From NCBI GenBank assembly GCA_046760105.1, contig JBHIDJ010000064.1, positions 1-16,288 on the forward strand: DNA of 16,288 nt, given 5' to 3'. How positions within the stretch are numbered: position 1 is the stretch's first letter; every line of letters starts with the position of its first letter. This document shows, one piece after another, positions 12,952 to 16,288 of the stretch. The position numbers and the translations under genes are program-made. This stretch comes from JBHIDJ01 sp046760105. Lineage in GTDB: Bacteria; Pseudomonadota; Gammaproteobacteria; Acidiferrobacterales; SPGG2. Below the pieces are notes generated by a model that had not been told where the DNA came from, searched no databases, and saw only the letters and a program-made list of their open reading frames with translations.

Positions 12952-13974
12952 ATGACCACGTTAATCCTTGCGATCGCGCTCTTTGCTATATTTTTGGGCG
13001 CCGAGGCTTTTACCAATGCCCTAGAGCATTTGGGGAAACGTCTGAAGATATCTGAAGGGGTAACCGGGTCCGTATTCGCTGCGATTGCGACTGCACTGCC
13101 GGAGACGATGGTGCCCATCGTTGCCATTCTCGGAGCTACCGCGGCGCAAGAGGTTCGCGAAGATGTCGCCATCGGCGCAATCCTCGGTGCGCCACTGATG
13201 TTATCGACAATTGCATTGTTCTTGATGGCGGTCTTTGCGGGTCGAGCACGAGGTTGGAAAGATCATCTAAGACCTGAACGGACGGGCTTAACGCGTGATC
13301 TAAAGTGGTTCCTGATGGTCTTCTCGTTGGCTACCGTCGCACTGTTTATCCCGCCTTCAGCGGCTTTGATACGGGCGACCTTAGTGCTCACCTTGATCAT
13401 GATGTATTTCATCTATTTGATGCTGACGATACGGGCGTCGGCGCGCCTGGTGCAGAACGGCCACGCAACCGAGGCGGACCATCCCCTTTATATCGTCACT
13501 TATCCGCGACACATCGGACTTTCTGGGTTACCTGAAAATATGGTCACTATCGTCATTCAGCTTGCTGCAGGCTTTGGTCTAATTATTATCGGTGCGAAGG
13601 GATTTGTTCATGGGATTGAAACACTTTCTGCCGCGATCGGCGTGTCTGCTCTGGTCCTCTCCTTGCTGATCATACCGGTGGCGACGGAATTGCCGGAGAA
13701 AGTCAATAGCATCCTGTGGATCCGGCGTCGGCGCGATACCCTGGCCTTCGGCAACATTACCGGTGCAATGGTATTTCAGGGGAGTCTACTTCCCGCCTTG
13801 GGCATTGTGCTTACACCCTGGGAACCCTGTATTGAGGTCGTGGCGGCCGTCGCGTTAACGTTGCTGGCCAGTGCCTACCTGCTCGTGCTGAAGCGTCGCC
13901 ACGCCCTGCGGCCGTACCACCTGGTTGTGAACGGGCTGTGTTACGGTGCGTACTGCTTAGTGATAACGCTTTAG
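12952..13974 (+). CDS. Sodium/calcium exchanger family (CaCA) integral membrane protein
   Basis: A 340-residue inner-membrane protein with about ten hydrophobic spans and the two inverted alpha repeats that define the CaCA superfamily. Alpha-1 is TGSVFAAIATALPET (38-52) with Glu51; alpha-2 is LIIPVATELPEK (239-250) with Glu249, followed by GNITGAMVFQGSLLPALG. The ATxLPE cores in both repeats hold the cation-coordinating Glu. It probably exchanges Na+ or H+ for Ca2+ or another cation; the ion cannot be fixed from sequence. The central loop around 165-185 is short and has no calcium-binding regulatory domain. It follows the GST gene by 36 bases without a strong ribosome site. Family firm, substrate uncertain. 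Confidence 0.88.
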   Translation: MTTLILAIALFAIFLGAEAFTNALEHLGKRLKISEGVTGSVFAAIATALPETMVPIVAILGATAAQEVREDVAIGAILGAPLMLSTIALFLMAVFAGRARGWKDHLRPERTGLTRDLKWFLMVFSLATVALFIPPSAALIRATLVLTLIMMYFIYLMLTIRASARLVQNGHATEADHPLYIVTYPRHIGLSGLPENMVTIVIQLAAGFGLIIIGAKGFVHGIETLSAAIGVSALVLSLLIIPVATELPEKVNSILWIRRRRDTLAFGNITGAMVFQGSLLPALGIVLTPWEPCIEVVAAVALTLLASAYLLVLKRRHALRPYHLVVNGLCYGAYCLVITL

Positions 13975-14067
13975 ACTGCTGTGCTTCGCTTTCCCGCAGT
14001 AGACATGTAGGTTCCCTGATGCATAAGATGATCCGGAATCGTTGAACTAGGTCAGTGCTGCAACCGT

Positions 14068-14904
14068 ATGCCAGATTACCCTGCTTCGCGTGAACTCTAT
14101 GCGGTGATGGGAAATCCCATCCGTCACAGCAAGTCGCCCACGATCCACAGTGAGTTCGCGCAGCAACTTGGGATCGCGATGGAATACCGCGCGATTGAGG
14201 TCGCCGCCGGCAAGTTTGTGCAGGCCGTGCAGGAGTTTCGTGCAGCTGGTGGGAGGGGCTTAAATATTACTGTTCCGTTCAAACTTGAGGCCTATGAGTT
14301 GGCGAGTAAAAAGAGCTCACGGGCCGAAATCGCTGGGGCAGTCAATACGCTGAAATTCGAAAACGGTGCACTGTTTGGAGATAACACGGACGGCATTGGA
14401 TTGATTCGCGACGTTACGGCCAATCAAAAAACTCCGTTGCAAGGGCAAAAAATCTTGGTTATGGGTGCAGGCGGTGCGGTGCGCGGCATTCTGGGCCCGT
14501 TATTGGAAGAGCACCCTCACAGCGTGGTCATCGCGAACCGCACGGTAAGCAAGGCACAAGAGCTTGAAAAGATGTTTGCAGGACACGGGGCTGTCAACGG
14601 TTGTGGCTTTGATGATCTTCGGGGAGAACGTTACCAGGTGGTCATCAACGGTACGGCTGCAAGCCTGCAGGACCAAGTGCCGCATTTGCCTGATAGCCTT
14701 TTTGAGGCGGGGGCGCTCGCCTATGATCTTATGTATGGAGAAAAACCCACTGCGTTTATGGTTTGGGCGCAAAGCCATGGTGCTGCCAGGGTGTCAGACG
14801 GTCTTGGTATGTTAGTGGAGCAGGCGGCCGAATCCTTTTTCATCTGGCACGGTGTACGGCCGGACACCGCCTCGGTGATTGAGGCCTTACGGAAGGGAGC
14901 TTGA
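14068..14904 (+). CDS. aroE: Shikimate dehydrogenase (NADP+)
   Basis: AroE reduces 3-dehydroshikimate to shikimate with NADPH in aromatic amino acid and folate synthesis. The 278-residue product matches the usual length. Substrate-domain motifs are NPIRHSKSP (16-24), NITVPFK (66-72, catalytic K72) and DNTDG (105-109, catalytic D108). The NADP domain has GAGGA (133-137) and ANRT (156-159), whose Arg fits NADP preference. MYGEKPTAF and DGLGMLVEQAAESF close the protein. Start ATG 14068 precedes the conserved LYAVMGNP by few residues. It lies 93 bases after the exchanger gene and could share its transcript. Identity is firm. Confidence 0.96.
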   Translation: MPDYPASRELYAVMGNPIRHSKSPTIHSEFAQQLGIAMEYRAIEVAAGKFVQAVQEFRAAGGRGLNITVPFKLEAYELASKKSSRAEIAGAVNTLKFENGALFGDNTDGIGLIRDVTANQKTPLQGQKILVMGAGGAVRGILGPLLEEHPHSVVIANRTVSKAQELEKMFAGHGAVNGCGFDDLRGERYQVVINGTAASLQDQVPHLPDSLFEAGALAYDLMYGEKPTAFMVWAQSHGAARVSDGLGMLVEQAAESFFIWHGVRPDTASVIEALRKGA

Positions 14905-14936
14905 AGGCTATGTGTTGCCTGCGGCGACGATTATAT

Positions 14937-15024
14937 CCCCTCCCTAACCCTCCCCAGTAAATGGGGAGGGAATGAAGTTCGTGATGTTCCCCCTCCCCGC
15001 TGGTCGGGGAGGGCCGGGGAGGGG
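14937..15024. repeat. Compound CCCTCCC/GGGAGGG palindromic repeat after aroE
   Basis: An outer inverted repeat pairs 14937-14955 with 15006-15024 (16 of 19 positions). Inside are two perfect 9-bp hairpins, 14948-14956 with 14962-14970 and 14991-14999 with 15005-15013, so the RNA can form either one long stem or two short ones. CCCTCCC-type palindromes of this form are common intergenic elements in environmental proteobacteria, from general knowledge. It may slow or end transcription from aroE, but no T-run follows. The remaining gap before ddl holds the promoter-like and hairpin sequences listed separately. Confidence 0.75.
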
Positions 15025-15033
15025 TGGTTCGGC

Positions 15034-15062
15034 TTGACTAAGGGGCCAAAAAATCAAAATAG
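15034..15062 (+). promoter_or_regulatory. Weak candidate promoter for ddl
   Basis: TTGACT (15034-15039) is a good -35 hexamer, but the hexamer 17 bases on (AAATAG, 15057-15062) is a poor -10. It lies about 130 bases upstream of ddl, directly after the palindromic repeat. Low confidence. Confidence 0.25.
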
Positions 15063-15096
15063 AAAAAGCGTTTTGCTCGGTATAAGTTCTGACTCT

Positions 15097-15136
15097 GCCA
15101 TACTATATGGGTGACATGCGTGAAATAGTGTATGGC
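15097..15136. promoter_or_regulatory. Imperfect inverted repeat in the ddl leader
   Basis: GCCATACTAT (15097-15106) faces ATAGTGTATGGC (15125-15136), which is its reverse complement apart from a two-base bulge. It is about 55 bases upstream of the ddl ATG, so it could be a leader hairpin or a binding site for a dimeric regulator. TACTAT at 15101-15106 is also -10-like. Function unknown. Confidence 0.35.
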
Positions 15137-15191
15137 ACGTCCTATATGATTCAGTCTTTACACAAGCCAACGCGACAAGGATAGCTAGACG

Positions 15192-16288
15192 ATGGCGCGT
15201 AAGATCCGGGTGGGCATCCTTTTCGGCGGTAAATCGGCTGAGCACGAAGTTTCACTGCAGTCAGCGAAAAGCATTGTCGATGCTATCGACAGGTCGAAAT
15301 ACGATGTGACCTTGATCGGTATAGATAAGGCGGGTCAGTGGTACTTGAACGACGCCTCAACCTTCCTGTTGCACGCCGATAACCCCAAGCTCATAGCCTT
15401 AAACAAAGGCAATGAAGGTGTGACGTTGATACCCGGTGCGACAAGTGGAAACAACTTAATGAGTTTGTCAGGGACGGGCACGGTCGGCGCGGTAGATGTG
15501 GTCTTCCCGGTGTTGCATGGGCCGTATGGGGAGGATGGGGCGATACAGGGGCTTTTTAAGCTGGCGGATATCGCGTTTGTGGGATCGGCGGTTTTGGGGG
15601 CGGCAGTCAGTATGGACAAGGACGTGATGAAACGTCTACTGCGAAGCGCGGATATCCCCACGGCTAGGTGTATAGCCGTCGATAAGACCTCAGGAGAGAG
15701 CATCTCTTATAGTCAGGTAAGTGACAGCCTTGGTTTACCTTGCTTTGTCAAACCGGCCAACCTGGGCTCCTCCGTGGGTGTGTCGAAGGTGGAAAACGAA
15801 AGGCAATTCAAGGCTGCTGTCGGTGATGCCTTTCAATATGACAACAAGATAGTGATTGAGGAGTTCATCGGCGGCCGCGAGATCGAATGTTCGGTGCTCG
15901 GCAATGAAGATCCGATTGCGTCCGTGCCTGGGGAGGTTGTTCCGACACATGCATTTTATTCATACGATGCCAAGTACATCGATGAGAAGGGTGCCGAGTT
16001 ACGTATTCCAGCGGAGCTATCCGAAGATGTTGTCAAAGAAGTGCAAGAGTTGGCGATCAAGGCATTCAAGGCCTTGTGCTGTGAAGGCATGGCACGCGTG
16101 GATTTCTTTGTCGCAGAGGGCAGTAAGGTTTACGTCAACGAGTTGAACTCGATCCCAGGTTTCACCAAGATCAGTATGTATCCCAAGCTGTGGGAGGCGA
16201 GTGGTATTTCCTATATGGAGCTTATCGACAGGCTGATTCAGTTGGCGTTGGAAAGGCATGAAAGGGATAGGAAGTTGAAGACGTATGT
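15192..16288 (+). CDS. ddlA: D-alanine--D-alanine ligase, DdlA type (3' end cut by window)
   Basis: Ddl joins two D-alanines with ATP to make the dipeptide that ends peptidoglycan precursors. From ATG 15192, 365 complete codons fit before the window ends; alignment by eye to E. coli DdlA (364 residues), whose end LIELALERHAADNALKTTM is mirrored here by LIQLALERHERDRKLKTY, suggests the stop lies only a few codons beyond 16288. Motifs: FGGKSAEHEVSLQSAK (11-26) with Glu17, FPVLHGPYGEDGAIQG, FVKPANLGSSVGVSKV (ATP grasp), EEFIGGREIE, the long DdlA-type SYDAKYIDEKGAE loop, and the metal ligands in ARVDFF and VNELNSIPGF. AAGGA stands about ten bases before the ATG. It stands apart from any visible mur/fts cluster, as ddlA does, whereas ddlB usually lies within one. 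Confidence 0.94.
   Translation, partial: MARKIRVGILFGGKSAEHEVSLQSAKSIVDAIDRSKYDVTLIGIDKAGQWYLNDASTFLLHADNPKLIALNKGNEGVTLIPGATSGNNLMSLSGTGTVGAVDVVFPVLHGPYGEDGAIQGLFKLADIAFVGSAVLGAAVSMDKDVMKRLLRSADIPTARCIAVDKTSGESISYSQVSDSLGLPCFVKPANLGSSVGVSKVENERQFKAAVGDAFQYDNKIVIEEFIGGREIECSVLGNEDPIASVPGEVVPTHAFYSYDAKYIDEKGAELRIPAELSEDVVKEVQELAIKAFKALCCEGMARVDFFVAEGSKVYVNELNSIPGFTKISMYPKLWEASGISYMELIDRLIQLALERHERDRKLKTY

Noticed and set aside
1..16288. CRISPR array, tRNA, rRNA or insertion sequence
   Set aside because: The repeats seen are inverted and not evenly spaced with unique spacers; no tRNA-like cloverleaf, rRNA segment or transposase coding region was recognised.
16245..16288. ddlA as a truncated pseudogene
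   Set aside because: The reading frame is open to the window edge and matches DdlA nearly to its C-terminus, so the missing stop is explained by the window boundary.

Overview
The window looks like ordinary chromosome of a gammaproteobacterium. Gene order and protein sequences (yicC-gmk-rpoZ-spoT-ridA-recG, a 290-residue UbiA, a YibF-like GST, a DdlA-type ligase) resemble E. coli and Pseudomonas counterparts, but a Ser/Thr kinase-phosphatase pair and several palindromic intergenic repeats are not E. coli-like. I would place it in a non-enteric lineage (a Chromatiales-like sulfur or nitrogen bacterium is my guess); no rRNA or other marker settles this. I see no phage, transposase, CRISPR or tRNA.

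Left part (1-3558), minus strand: a kinase (2554-3516) and a PP2C phosphatase (1564-2544), 9 bases apart, then rph and rdgB overlapping by ATGA. Past rdgB, at the window edge, lie two hairpins with near-identical loops. Kinase-phosphatase forms a reversible phosphorylation module; rph trims RNA 3' ends and rdgB removes non-canonical purine nucleotides.

Centre (3807-10595), plus strand: yicC (RNA metabolism), gmk (GMP to GDP), rpoZ (RNA polymerase omega), spoT (ppGpp synthesis and hydrolysis), ridA (enamine deaminase) and recG (fork-remodelling helicase). It is a stringent-response and nucleotide-metabolism cluster: Gmk makes the precursor of GTP and hence of ppGpp, SpoT sets the ppGpp level, and omega forms part of one ppGpp site on RNA polymerase in E. 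coli. The 5' end of spoT is odd: the only in-frame canonical start lies 83 bases inside rpoZ, while the expected TGATG start is in another frame and hits a stop after ten codons. Inverted repeats sit between yicC/gmk, spoT/ridA and ridA/recG.

Right part (10602-16288): a small secreted or outer-membrane PagL-like protein convergent with recG; then, on the plus strand, ubiA (ubiquinone), an overlapping YibF-like GST, a CaCA-type cation exchanger, aroE (shikimate) and, after a CCCTCCC-type palindromic repeat, a DdlA-type D-Ala-D-Ala ligase that the window cuts within its last few codons.

The items most worth a second look are the spoT start, the shared GCTACT repeat abutting the starts of gmk and recG, the kinase-phosphatase pair divergent from the ppGpp cluster, and the twin hairpins at the left edge. 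I found no convincing new multi-gene system.
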